Of a DNA stretch of 8,419 nucleotides, positions 1-6,830 are shown one piece after another (within the stretch, counting starts at the first letter, position 1; every line of letters starts with the position of its first letter). The notes beneath the pieces were generated by a model. The model had not been told where the DNA came from. It was given only the letters and a program-made list of their open reading frames with translations, and made no database searches. The position numbers and the translations under genes are program-made. This DNA is from JANNSW01 sp031431235 (GTDB lineage Bacteria > Pseudomonadota > Alphaproteobacteria > Rhizobiales > Hyphomicrobiaceae), in contig JANPDA010000452.1 in NCBI GenBank assembly GCA_031431235.1, positions 1-8,419 on the forward strand, read 5' to 3'.

Positions 1-427
1 AAACGTATGCCCGCGCGCCGACGCCAGAGGCAAAGGCGGAGTTGGCGACCCGCTTCGACGCCATCTTCACGACCACCACCGGCTTCGCGATGCTCGACCG
101 GCTGTTGAAACGCCACCATGCCAACAAGGCCGATCTGCTGACGGTGCTGGATCGGCCCGACGTGCCGCTGCACACCAATGGATCGGAGAGCGATATCCGC
201 GCCCACGTCACGCGGCGCAAGGTCTCGGGCGGCACCCGCTCGGACTTGGGCCGCGACTGCCGCGACGCCTTCCTCGGCCTGATGAAAACCTGCAACAAGC
301 AGGCGATCTCCTTCTGGGACTATCTCGGCGCCCGCCTCGGCGTGCCCGGCGCAGCCTGCGTGCCGCTGCTGCCCGACCTCATCCGCTCCGGATAAAGCCC
401 GATCGCCCGGCGTTTTGCCCCTGTTAC
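1..427 (+). mobile_element. Right-hand end of an IS66-like insertion sequence (partial)
   Basis: The left edge of the window lies inside an insertion sequence: the transposase frame is already open at base 3 and ends at 395. The outer limit is uncertain. I place a tentative boundary at 427 because the sequence there (CCCCTGTTAC, 418-427) would read GTAACAGGGG from the other strand, resembling the GTAA start typical of IS66-family terminal inverted repeats. The matching left end and the expected 8-bp target duplication cannot be seen, so only the presence of the IS, not its exact end, is well supported. Confidence 0.5.
3..395 (+). CDS. IS66-like DDE transposase, C-terminal fragment (5' end outside window)
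   Basis: About 130 residues of a transposase C-terminus; the full protein would cut and join the ends of its insertion sequence. The frame reads without a stop from base 3 (TYARAPTPEAKAE, then LATRFDAIF), so the TTG at 42 is not a true start and the gene enters from the left. The segment LHTNGSESDIR, then TRRKVSGGTRSDLGRDCRDAF, matches the layout of the IS66-family C-terminal catalytic region. There a conserved Asn...Glu motif carries the last acid of the DDE triad; the likely catalytic Glu is encoded at 186-188. The end, FWDYLGARLGVPG, is typical of related transposases in alphaproteobacteria. The gene ends normally with TAA at 393-395, so nothing visible shows that it is broken. The family call rests on recognised motifs, not on a search. 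Confidence 0.75.
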   Translation, partial: TYARAPTPEAKAELATRFDAIFTTTTGFAMLDRLLKRHHANKADLLTVLDRPDVPLHTNGSESDIRAHVTRRKVSGGTRSDLGRDCRDAFLGLMKTCNKQAISFWDYLGARLGVPGAACVPLLPDLIRSG

Positions 428-548
428 CAGCCCACTAGCCAACTCTTTGTTCGTGTTCCCTCTTTCCATTCATTGATCCAGCTTCGCCGGAATCGAACGA
501 ATGGGAGGGGACACTAGCCTGCCGCGGAGATGCCGCGAGGAGCCGTCC
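396..548. other. Intergenic gap between transposase and flavoprotein gene
   Basis: These 153 bases hold the presumed outer end of the insertion sequence (to about 427) and then the leader of the flavoprotein gene. The stretch 428-480 is pyrimidine-rich and less GC-rich than its surroundings. I see no convincing sigma-70 -35/-10 pair and no hairpin plus T-run terminator. An in-frame ATG at 501 could begin a 16-residue N-terminal extension of the flavoprotein, but it has no Shine-Dalgarno sequence and adds residues unlike the family N-terminus. Confidence 0.5.
538..542 (+). promoter_or_regulatory. Ribosome binding site that sets the flavoprotein start
   Basis: AGGAG, within GCGAGGAG, lies 6 nt before the ATG at 549. 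This is a near-ideal Shine-Dalgarno sequence and spacing. It favours the start at 549 over the upstream in-frame ATG at 501. Confidence 0.75.
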
Positions 549-2537
549 ATGCCCAACTCGTTTCCCCATCTTTTCTCGCCTTTGCCGCTCCGCCACAAGA
601 CGTTGAAAAGCCGCCTGGTGTTTGGCGCCCATACCGCCAACATGGCCGAGAGCGGCCTGCCGGCCGAGCGCCACCTTGCCTATTATCGCGATCGGGCGGA
701 AGGGGGCGCGGCCATGATCGTGGTCGAGCCGGTGCCGGTCGACCGCCATGCCGTGCTCACCCGCGGCAATTTCCGGCATGGGGACGACGCGATCATCGCG
801 CCATTCCGGCGCATCACCGATGCCTGCCATGCCCACGACGTGGTGATGATCCACCAGCTCTATCATGTCGGCCAGCATGGCGACTGGGACAACTCGTTCG
901 AGGTCTATCCCTCGCCCTCCGGGCTGGCGTCCTTCTTTGATGGGTCGGGCAGCGCGGCCATGTCCCAGGCCCTGATCGAGCAGACGATCGCGAGCTTCGT
1001 CGCGGCTGCCGGGCGTGCACGCCAGGCCGGGTTCGATGGCATCGAATTGTTTGCCGCCTACAATGCGCTGATCGACCAGTTCTGGGCGCCCTTCACCAAC
1101 CGGCGCGACGATCGCTGGGGCGGCTCGCTCGAGAACCGGTCGCGGTTCTCCCGCCTCATCATGGAGGGCATCCGCCAGCATTGCGGCGAGGATTTCATCA
1201 TTGGCCTCGCAGTCAGCCTCGACCCGGCCGCGCCCGCCATGCCCTCGGCTGCAGCGCTTGCCGAGATCCTCGCCTGGCACGATTCGCGCGCACTGATGGA
1301 CTATGTCACCTGTGGCCATGGCAGCTATTTCACCTCCGGCGGCATCATCCCTTCATTCCTCTACGAGGAGCAGCTGGGCGCGCCGTTTGCCGCCGAGTTG
1401 AGGAAATCGCTGAAGCACGCGCGGATGCAGGCCGAGGCTTCGATCCGGACGCCGGCCGCGGCCGAGGCACTGATCGGCTCAGGCGGCGCCGACCTGGTGT
1501 CGATCGTGCGCGGCCAGATTGCCGATCCAGCGCTGGGCAACAAGGCGCGCGAGGGCCGGCCCGAGGACATCCGCCCCTGCATCTCGTGCAACACCCAATG
1601 CCGCGGCCGGCGTCAGCGCGACTACTGGATCTCCTGCCTCGTCAATCCGGCCGTCGGGCGCGAGGGCGCGTGGCGCCATGCGGCCATCACGAAACCGGCT
1701 GATCGGCCCAAGCGGGTTCTCATCGTCGGCGCCGGGCCGGCGGGGCTGGAAGCAGCAATGGTCGCTGCCGAGCGCGGCCATCAGGTGACGCTGATGGAAG
1801 CCTCCCGCCAGATCGGGGGACAGTGGCGGCTGGCCGGGCTGCAGCCGCGGCGGGGCCAGATTCTCGAGCATCTCGCCTGGTACGTGACGCGCCTCGCCAA
1901 GCTGCAGGTGAAACTCGAGCTCGATTGCCGGGTCGATGCGGCATCGATCCAGGAGGGCGCGTTCGACGCCGTGATTGTCGCGACCGGATCGCTTCCTGCC
2001 GCGACGGGTTTTCAGCGTGTGCTCGCCCCGCGCGACCGCATGCCGGGGGTGGAGCTGTCAGGCGTGCTTGCGCCCGAGGACGTGATGGCGGGCACGGCCA
2101 AGGCCGGCGGCCGTGTGGTTGTGCTCGATGAGGACGGCTCGTGGCGCGGCACGGGAACCGCCTGGCACCTCGCCAACGCCGGACACGAGGTCACCATCGT
2201 GACACCGCAGAGCCGGATCGCCGCCAAGATCGGAGCGTCGGCCGGCGACGGCAAGGTACGCGCCGCGCTGAAGCGGCTCGGCGTCGTCTTCCGCACCGAA
2301 TCGGCGGTCGAGGCCTGGCATGGCGATGGCGCTACCGTGCGCGACCTGCTCGACGCCAGCAACGAGGTCGTCGTGGCCGATACGCTCGTGCTGGCGACGC
2401 TCAATGCCCCGCACGACCCGCTCTCGGCGACGCTCGCCGCCAGAGGCATCGCGGCAAGCGTGATCGGCGATGGGCTCGCCGCACGCGAGGCCCATATTGC
2501 GATCTACGAGGGCCGGCGTGCCGCCATGGCTCTGTGA
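549..2537 (+). CDS. NADH:flavin oxidoreductase, iron-sulfur flavoprotein of the TMADH / 2,4-dienoyl-CoA reductase type
   Basis: A 662-aa cytoplasmic redox enzyme, close to the family's usual 650-690 aa. Residues 1-340 form an old-yellow-enzyme-like FMN barrel: MIHQLYHVGQ at 100-109, FTNRRDDRWGGSLENR at 182-197, and SIVRGQIADP at 318-327 near the FMN phosphate site. Cys344, Cys347, Cys351 and Cys363 (CxxCxxxC, then C after 11 residues) fit the family's 4Fe-4S ligands. A dinucleotide-binding domain follows, with GxGxxG at Gly394/396/399 (LIVGAGPAGL) and FAD- or NAD(P)H-type folds to the C-terminus. Family members pass electrons between substrate at FMN, the cluster and FAD/NAD(P)H; known substrates include trimethylamine, dimethylglycine, N-methylproline and dienoyl-CoA. 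The active-site segment is unusual: LFAAYNAL (167-174) replaces the common H-x-A-H-G-Y pattern, so the substrate cannot be assigned. The neighbouring dadA mildly favours an N-methylated amino acid or betaine (inference). Codon use matches the high-GC neighbours. Confidence 0.88.
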   Translation: MPNSFPHLFSPLPLRHKTLKSRLVFGAHTANMAESGLPAERHLAYYRDRAEGGAAMIVVEPVPVDRHAVLTRGNFRHGDDAIIAPFRRITDACHAHDVVMIHQLYHVGQHGDWDNSFEVYPSPSGLASFFDGSGSAAMSQALIEQTIASFVAAAGRARQAGFDGIELFAAYNALIDQFWAPFTNRRDDRWGGSLENRSRFSRLIMEGIRQHCGEDFIIGLAVSLDPAAPAMPSAAALAEILAWHDSRALMDYVTCGHGSYFTSGGIIPSFLYEEQLGAPFAAELRKSLKHARMQAEASIRTPAAAEALIGSGGADLVSIVRGQIADPALGNKAREGRPEDIRPCISCNTQCRGRRQRDYWISCLVNPAVGREGAWRHAAITKPADRPKRVLIVGAGPAGLEAAMVAAERGHQVTLMEASRQIGGQWRLAGLQPRRGQILEHLAWYVTRLAKLQVKLELDCRVDAASIQEGAFDAVIVATGSLPAATGFQRVLAPRDRMPGVELSGVLAPEDVMAGTAKAGGRVVVLDEDGSWRGTGTAWHLANAGHEVTIVTPQSRIAAKIGASAGDGKVRAALKRLGVVFRTESAVEAWHGDGATVRDLLDASNEVVVADTLVLATLNAPHDPLSATLAARGIAASVIGDGLAAREAHIAIYEGRRAAMAL

Positions 2538-2594
2538 GGGCGGCGCACGCGGGTGGTGGCGAGTGTTAAAGCTTCGCCAATGCCAGGGCATCAC

Positions 2595-2623
2595 TTCGAG
2601 CGCAATTCGAGCAAGATTCTCAC
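2595..2623. promoter_or_regulatory. Direct repeats with 11-bp period upstream of the kinase gene, possible regulator site
   Basis: TTCGAGC occurs at 2595-2601 and exactly again at 2606-2612, with a 4-nt spacer. A weak third copy, TTCTCAC, falls in the same register at 2617-2623. Two 7-bp direct repeats 11 bp apart (one helical turn) are the layout bound by OmpR/PhoB-family response regulators. The site lies 94-122 bp before the kinase ATG, in the only stretch of the 2538-2716 gap (179 nt) where I see structure. No clear -10/-35 pair follows at a standard distance, so a role as an operator is inferred, not shown. Confidence 0.3.
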
Positions 2624-2716
2624 TTTGCGCTTAGAGGCTGCTTCAAGGGTTTCTGCTAATTCTGAGCGGACCGAGAGGCGGCTCATCCGTGCGGCTCCTC
2701 GGCTCGTGGGGGTTCG

Positions 2717-5329
2717 ATGTCGCAGCAAAGCAGATCGCCAGACCAGGCTCCCCCGCGTGCCGCCTTCCGGCTGCTGCCGCAATCCTGGCAGAAGGACGAC
2801 CGGGTCGAGCTGGCGACGGCGAACCGGCGCATCGCGGAGCTGGAGCAGCAATTGGAGCTCTACGATGCCTGGTGCCAGGCGATCGACGAGCACGCGGATT
2901 TCGGCATGTGGGTGCGCGACGCCCAAGGCCGCTATGCCTTCGTGAACCGGGCCTATGAGGGGATGAGCGGGCAACCGCGTGCGAGCCTGCTCGACAAGTC
3001 GCCTGAGCAGCTCTACCCGCCCGAGCTTGCTCGACGCTTCGAGGCGATCGACCGCAAGGTGATCGAGGACGGTACCCTCAGACGGACCATTCCCTGCGAT
3101 GCGACCGGCGTGGTGCGGACCTTCGATGAAGTGCGTTTCCCGATCCGCAACCGCAAGGGTGAGCTGCTCGGGATGGGCTGCCTGTTGCACGAGCTGACCG
3201 AGCAGGGCATTGCCGACCAGGCGCTGATCGCTGCCCAACAGGTTGCCCGGATCGGCTCATGGCGCTGGAGCACCCACCAGCGTTGCTTGATCTCATGCTC
3301 CGACGAGTATGCCCGATTGTTCGGGGCTGAGGCCGCAGCAATCTCGGGGCAAGCCGGCGACATCCGCCTGACGGACGCAATGGTCGAGGCGGACATTCCG
3401 GCAGTGCTTGCGGCCTACGACCGGGCAGAAGCGCTAGGCGTGCGCTACGAGATCGAATACCGGATCAGACGGCCCGACGGGACCATCATGCCGGTTCACG
3501 AGATTGGCGAGCCCGTATGCAACGCCGATGGCGAGTTGGTCGAGTTCACCGGCACGCTCCAGGACATCAGCGAGCGTAAGGCAGTGGAGGAGGCGCTGCG
3601 CGAGGCGGGTGCCCAACTCGAGGCTCGGGTGGGGGAACGCACCGCCGAGCTGAAGGCGGAGATCCTGGCGCGGATGCGGGCCGAGCAGGCCATGCGCTTC
3701 GCCAAACAGGCCGCAGAAGCCGCGGCTGCCGTCGCGAACGGTGCTGCCGAGGTGACCCGGCTCGCCAGCCGGGCGAAATCGGATTTCCTCGCAACCATCA
3801 GCCACGAGATCCGCACACCGATCGAGGCGCTGCTGGGCTCGGCTGCCCAGCTGTGCGACGCCGGCCTCAGCGGCGAGGCGTTGGCATTGGCCGCGGGCAT
3901 GCGGGCCCCGGGCGAAGCGCTGCGATCGCTGATCGACAACGTGCTCGACATCGCACGGATCGAGCAGGGAATGCTCGAGCTCGTGCCGGCCGAGACCGAG
4001 ATTTCAGCGATCCTGGATGGCATCGTCGACGTGCTCGCTCCTGCGGCCCGGGTAAAGGGGCTTGCGCTCGCGGCCTTTGCCGATCCCGAGCTGCCCAAGT
4101 CCGTCAGGGTCGATGGCGGCAAGCTTCGTCAGATCCTGCTCAATCTCGCCGGCAATGCCGTGCGCTTCACCACTGCCGGATCGGTCGTGCTCGGTGCCGA
4201 CATGGAGTGGCTCGGCGACAATGAGGTCCAGGTGCGGTTCAGCGTCAAGGACACCGGTATCGGAATCGCGGCGAACGCGCTGCCACGGATCTTCGAGCGC
4301 TTCGCCCAAGTGGACGGCTCGCTTCGCCGCCAGCCCGGTGGCAGCGGCCTGGGGCTTGCCGTCAGCCAGGATCTGGTAGGGCTGATGGGCAGCGCGATCG
4401 AGGTCGATAGTGCCGCCGGGCAGGGTAGCTGCTTTGCCTTCACTCTATCGCTACCGATCCTCCAGCGACGGCCGGACGATGCGCTGCACGAGCTGCGCAA
4501 GGCGCTCAATGGATCGAAAGCGGTGATAGCCGAGGATCGTACGGCGCTCGCCGGCATCCTCGAGCGGACCCTTCGCTCGCTCGGTATGGACGTGATCCGG
4601 GTGGCGACGGCGGCTGAAGCGATCGAGGCTTCACGTCAGCGCCAACCCAGCATCGTCGTGCTCGGTCAAGCGATCGCAGCGGGTGGCGGCTCGGCTCTGC
4701 TCGCCGAGCTGCGCGGGGTTGCCAAGGCTGGCTGCCCGCGCCTGCTGCTGTTGGCGGCGGAGACTGCGGACCAGCCTGCCACACCTGATGGGATCGACGG
4801 GCAGATCGCCTTGCCGCTGCGCCGCGCCTCGATCGAGCGCGCCCTCGTGCCGCTCTTGCCGATGCTGCGTCCACGTCCGCAGGCAGTCGCACAGCCGCTG
4901 CAGCCGGTGCGCGCCAAGGACGGCCTCAGGATCCTGCTGGTCGAGGACAATCCCGCCAACCAGAAGGTCGCGCTCGTCTTTCTGCAGCGCGCCGGCCATC
5001 GGATCGAGATCGCCAGCGACGGCCTGACGGCGCTCGCGATGTTCACGAACGGCAACTACGATACCCTGCTGATGGACATCCAGCTGCCCCACGTCGATGG
5101 CCTGCATGCCACCCGCAAGATCCGCAGCGGCAACCACAATCAGCACGTTCCCATCATTGCGATGACCGCAAACGCCATGAAGGGTGATGCGGAAGTGTGC
5201 CTGGCGGTCGGGATGGATGCCTACTTCCCCAAGCCGATCGACTGGGACCGCCTGCTGGCACTGCTCGCCTCGATCGCGTGCGGCGAGCAGCGCACCCAGC
5301 GCAGCCGAGGCCAGCGGACGGGCTCCTGA
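2717..5329 (+). CDS. Soluble hybrid sensor histidine kinase (PAS-PAS-HisKA-HATPase-REC-REC)
   Basis: An 870-aa kinase with no membrane segment or signal peptide, so it should sense a cytoplasmic cue. Domain order: a short coiled coil (about 28-48), PAS 1 (about 50-165), PAS 2 (about 170-288), a long Ala/Glu-rich coiled coil (about 288-350), HisKA with phospho-acceptor His363 (ISHEIRTP), and a HATPase domain with N box Asn480, G1 DTGIGIA (512-518), F box FERF (526-529) and G2 GGSGLGLA (541-548). All ATP-binding motifs look intact. Receiver 1 (about 601-717) has Gly650 where the phospho-acceptor Asp should be. Receiver 2 (about 737-852) is complete: Glu743/Asp744, Asp787, Thr817 and Lys839. There is no C-terminal HPt domain and no response regulator in the window, so its phosphorelay partner is unknown. 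Only a weak Shine-Dalgarno sequence (TGGGGG, 2707-2712) precedes the ATG. The PAS sequences do not reveal a ligand. Confidence 0.92.
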   Translation: MSQQSRSPDQAPPRAAFRLLPQSWQKDDRVELATANRRIAELEQQLELYDAWCQAIDEHADFGMWVRDAQGRYAFVNRAYEGMSGQPRASLLDKSPEQLYPPELARRFEAIDRKVIEDGTLRRTIPCDATGVVRTFDEVRFPIRNRKGELLGMGCLLHELTEQGIADQALIAAQQVARIGSWRWSTHQRCLISCSDEYARLFGAEAAAISGQAGDIRLTDAMVEADIPAVLAAYDRAEALGVRYEIEYRIRRPDGTIMPVHEIGEPVCNADGELVEFTGTLQDISERKAVEEALREAGAQLEARVGERTAELKAEILARMRAEQAMRFAKQAAEAAAAVANGAAEVTRLASRAKSDFLATISHEIRTPIEALLGSAAQLCDAGLSGEALALAAGMRAPGEALRSLIDNVLDIARIEQGMLELVPAETEISAILDGIVDVLAPAARVKGLALAAFADPELPKSVRVDGGKLRQILLNLAGNAVRFTTAGSVVLGADMEWLGDNEVQVRFSVKDTGIGIAANALPRIFERFAQVDGSLRRQPGGSGLGLAVSQDLVGLMGSAIEVDSAAGQGSCFAFTLSLPILQRRPDDALHELRKALNGSKAVIAEDRTALAGILERTLRSLGMDVIRVATAAEAIEASRQRQPSIVVLGQAIAAGGGSALLAELRGVAKAGCPRLLLLAAETADQPATPDGIDGQIALPLRRASIERALVPLLPMLRPRPQAVAQPLQPVRAKDGLRILLVEDNPANQKVALVFLQRAGHRIEIASDGLTALAMFTNGNYDTLLMDIQLPHVDGLHATRKIRSGNHNQHVPIIAMTANAMKGDAEVCLAVGMDAYFPKPIDWDRLLALLASIACGEQRTQRSRGQRTGS

Positions 5330-5579
5330 CGTGGACCTCGGGTGAGCGGTCGACAATTTCCCGGTCGAGCACGGGCCACGAGATGCTCGCCATGTCACGC
5401 GCCGCAGTCCTGCTTGGTAGCGCGATCCGGGCTCGAGCGCGCCAGCTCCGCCTCGTTGTCGGGGTTCCGGCAGCACCGAGGCGATCCCGCCCGCGAGCGC
5501 AGCACTGCGGCTCGGCGTGCGCATTGCTTGCCGGCAGCTCGCATGCGACGTTTGCCGCAAAAATCAGCGGGAGGACGAC
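5330..5579. other. 250-nt gap between kinase and dadA, no confident feature
   Basis: This GC-rich stretch stays open in several frames on both strands, as is common in such DNA. I see no hairpin plus T-run terminator after the kinase and no convincing promoter consensus. A minus-strand frame here includes a peptide-like stretch (DMASISWPVLDREIVD) that might be a decayed gene fragment, but I recognise no family. A promoter for dadA could lie here; the gap is long enough for dadA to be transcribed separately. Confidence 0.4.
5569..5575 (+). promoter_or_regulatory. Ribosome binding site that sets the dadA start
   Basis: GGGAGGA ends 4 nt before the ATG at 5580. It selects this ATG over the in-frame GTG at 5517, which would add 21 residues in front of the N-terminal FAD-binding strand where DadA proteins normally begin. 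Confidence 0.75.
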
Positions 5580-6827
5580 ATGCACATCGCCGTGCTCGGG
5601 GCCGGCATTGCCGGCATCACCACTGCCTGGCAGCTGTTGAAGGACGGCCACGAGGTGACGATCATCGATCGCGAGAGCGAGGCCGCGAATTTCACGAGCT
5701 TTGGCAATGCGGGCCTGATCGCGCCGGGCCACGCCTATGCCTGGGCTTCGCCCCGCGCTCCGGGCATGATGTGGCGCTCGCTGTGGCGCGGCGACCAGGC
5801 GATCCGGCTGAAGCCCCAGCTCGATCCCCGGCAATGGGCCTGGATCCGCGGTTTTCTCGCCGAGTGCACGGCCGAGCGCGCTGCGACCAACACCAAGGTG
5901 AAGGCCCGGCTGTGCGTCTACTCGCAGCAGGTGCTGCACGAGGTCGTGGCCGAGACCGGCATCCCCTATGACCGGGTCGAGGGCGGGCTCGTCTACTTCT
6001 ATCGCACCCCTTCGACCTTCGAGGCCGCCGTTGCCAAATGCCAGATCCTGCGCGATTGCGGGATCGCTATCGAGGAGCTCGATACGGCCGCCGCCATCGC
6101 CAAGGATCCCGGGCTCGCCGCTGCGCGCGACCAGATCGCGGGCGCGCTGTTCGTGCCGGGCGACGAGGGCGGGGATTGCCGGATCTTTGCCCAGGGACTG
6201 GCGGAAGCCTGCCGCAAGAAGGGCGCGACCCTGATGCTGGGGACGACTGTCAAGTCGCTCTCGACGGCGGGCGGCGAGGTGAGGGGAATCGAGACCGACA
6301 AGGGCACGGTGAAAGCGGATGCCTATGTGCTGTGCCTGGGCGTCTACAGCCCGCATCTGGCCGAGAAGCTCGGCATCAAGCTGGCGATCTATCCGGTCAA
6401 GGGCTACTCGATGACGATCCCGATCACCGACAGATCAGCCGTCGCCCAGCGCGGCGGGGTCGACGAGGACAATCTGCTGGCCTATTGCCCGTTGGGAGCG
6501 CGCATGCGCGTGACGGCGACCGCCGAGATCGCCGGCTACAGCGTCGCCCACCGCCCCGAGGATTTCCGCGTGATGACCGAGCGGACAAAGAAGCTCTTCC
6601 CCAAGGGCCTCGACTTCGCCAAGGCGAGCCATTGGGCGGGCCTCAGGCCGATGACGCCGACCGCGATCCCGATCATCGACCGCTCGCCCATTCCGAACCT
6701 ATTCCTCAACACCGGCCACGGCCACATGGGCTGGACCATGTCCAACGGCTCCGCCCGCATCCTCGCCGACCTCATCGGCCAGAAGCAGCCGGCGATCGAG
6801 CATGCGGGAATGGGGTATGGGGGGTGA
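5580..6827 (+). CDS. dadA: D-amino acid dehydrogenase (DadA family, FAD-dependent)
   Basis: A 415-aa member of the DAO/DadA flavoprotein family, slightly shorter than the 432-aa E. coli DadA. It oxidatively deaminates D-amino acids to 2-oxoacids and ammonia, passing electrons to the respiratory chain at the inner face of the membrane. The N-terminus is a Rossmann FAD site: GAGIAG at 7-12 and the ribose-binding acid Asp30 at the end of strand 2. DadA hallmarks follow: SFGNAGLIAPGHAYAWASP (40-58), PGDEGGDCRIFAQGLA (193-208), YPVKGYSMTIPI (271-282), GLRPMTP (354-360) and LNTGHGHMGWTM (376-387). All align in order with my recollection of E. coli DadA. There is no alanine racemase (dadX) next to it, unlike classical dad operons, so L-alanine catabolism is not implied; paralogues acting on D-proline, hydroxyproline or other D-amino acids are possible. 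Its stop is 3 nt from that of the convergent RTX gene. Confidence 0.9.
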   Translation: MHIAVLGAGIAGITTAWQLLKDGHEVTIIDRESEAANFTSFGNAGLIAPGHAYAWASPRAPGMMWRSLWRGDQAIRLKPQLDPRQWAWIRGFLAECTAERAATNTKVKARLCVYSQQVLHEVVAETGIPYDRVEGGLVYFYRTPSTFEAAVAKCQILRDCGIAIEELDTAAAIAKDPGLAAARDQIAGALFVPGDEGGDCRIFAQGLAEACRKKGATLMLGTTVKSLSTAGGEVRGIETDKGTVKADAYVLCLGVYSPHLAEKLGIKLAIYPVKGYSMTIPITDRSAVAQRGGVDEDNLLAYCPLGARMRVTATAEIAGYSVAHRPEDFRVMTERTKKLFPKGLDFAKASHWAGLRPMTPTAIPIIDRSPIPNLFLNTGHGHMGWTMSNGSARILADLIGQKQPAIEHAGMGYGG

Positions 6828-6830
6828 GAT

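Noticed and set aside
486..498. Resemblance to a tRNA T-arm on the minus strand (GTTCGATTCCGGC)
   Set aside because: The loop matches, but the T-stem bases on the two sides do not pair properly, there is no acceptor-CCA end and no cloverleaf around it. It is most likely chance, though an old attachment-site remnant was considered.
435..1319. 294-codon minus-strand open frame opposite the flavoprotein
   Set aside because: The plus strand encodes recognised FMN-barrel motifs here; the antisense product has low-complexity Arg/Gly/His-rich composition and no recognisable domain.
2625..2660. Promoter-like TTGCGC and TGCTAAT upstream of the kinase gene
   Set aside because: The two elements are about 24 nt apart, too far for a sigma-70 promoter, and neither matches the consensus well.
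5154..6356. 400-codon minus-strand open frame over the kinase end and dadA
   Set aside because: It overlaps two confidently identified plus-strand genes, and most of it is the Arg/Ala/Pro/Gly-rich sequence typical of shadow frames in high-GC DNA.
6806..6824. Possible G-quadruplex at the end of dadA
   Set aside because: Only three separate tracts of three or more G are present; a standard four-tract quadruplex would need the G6 run split with no loop.
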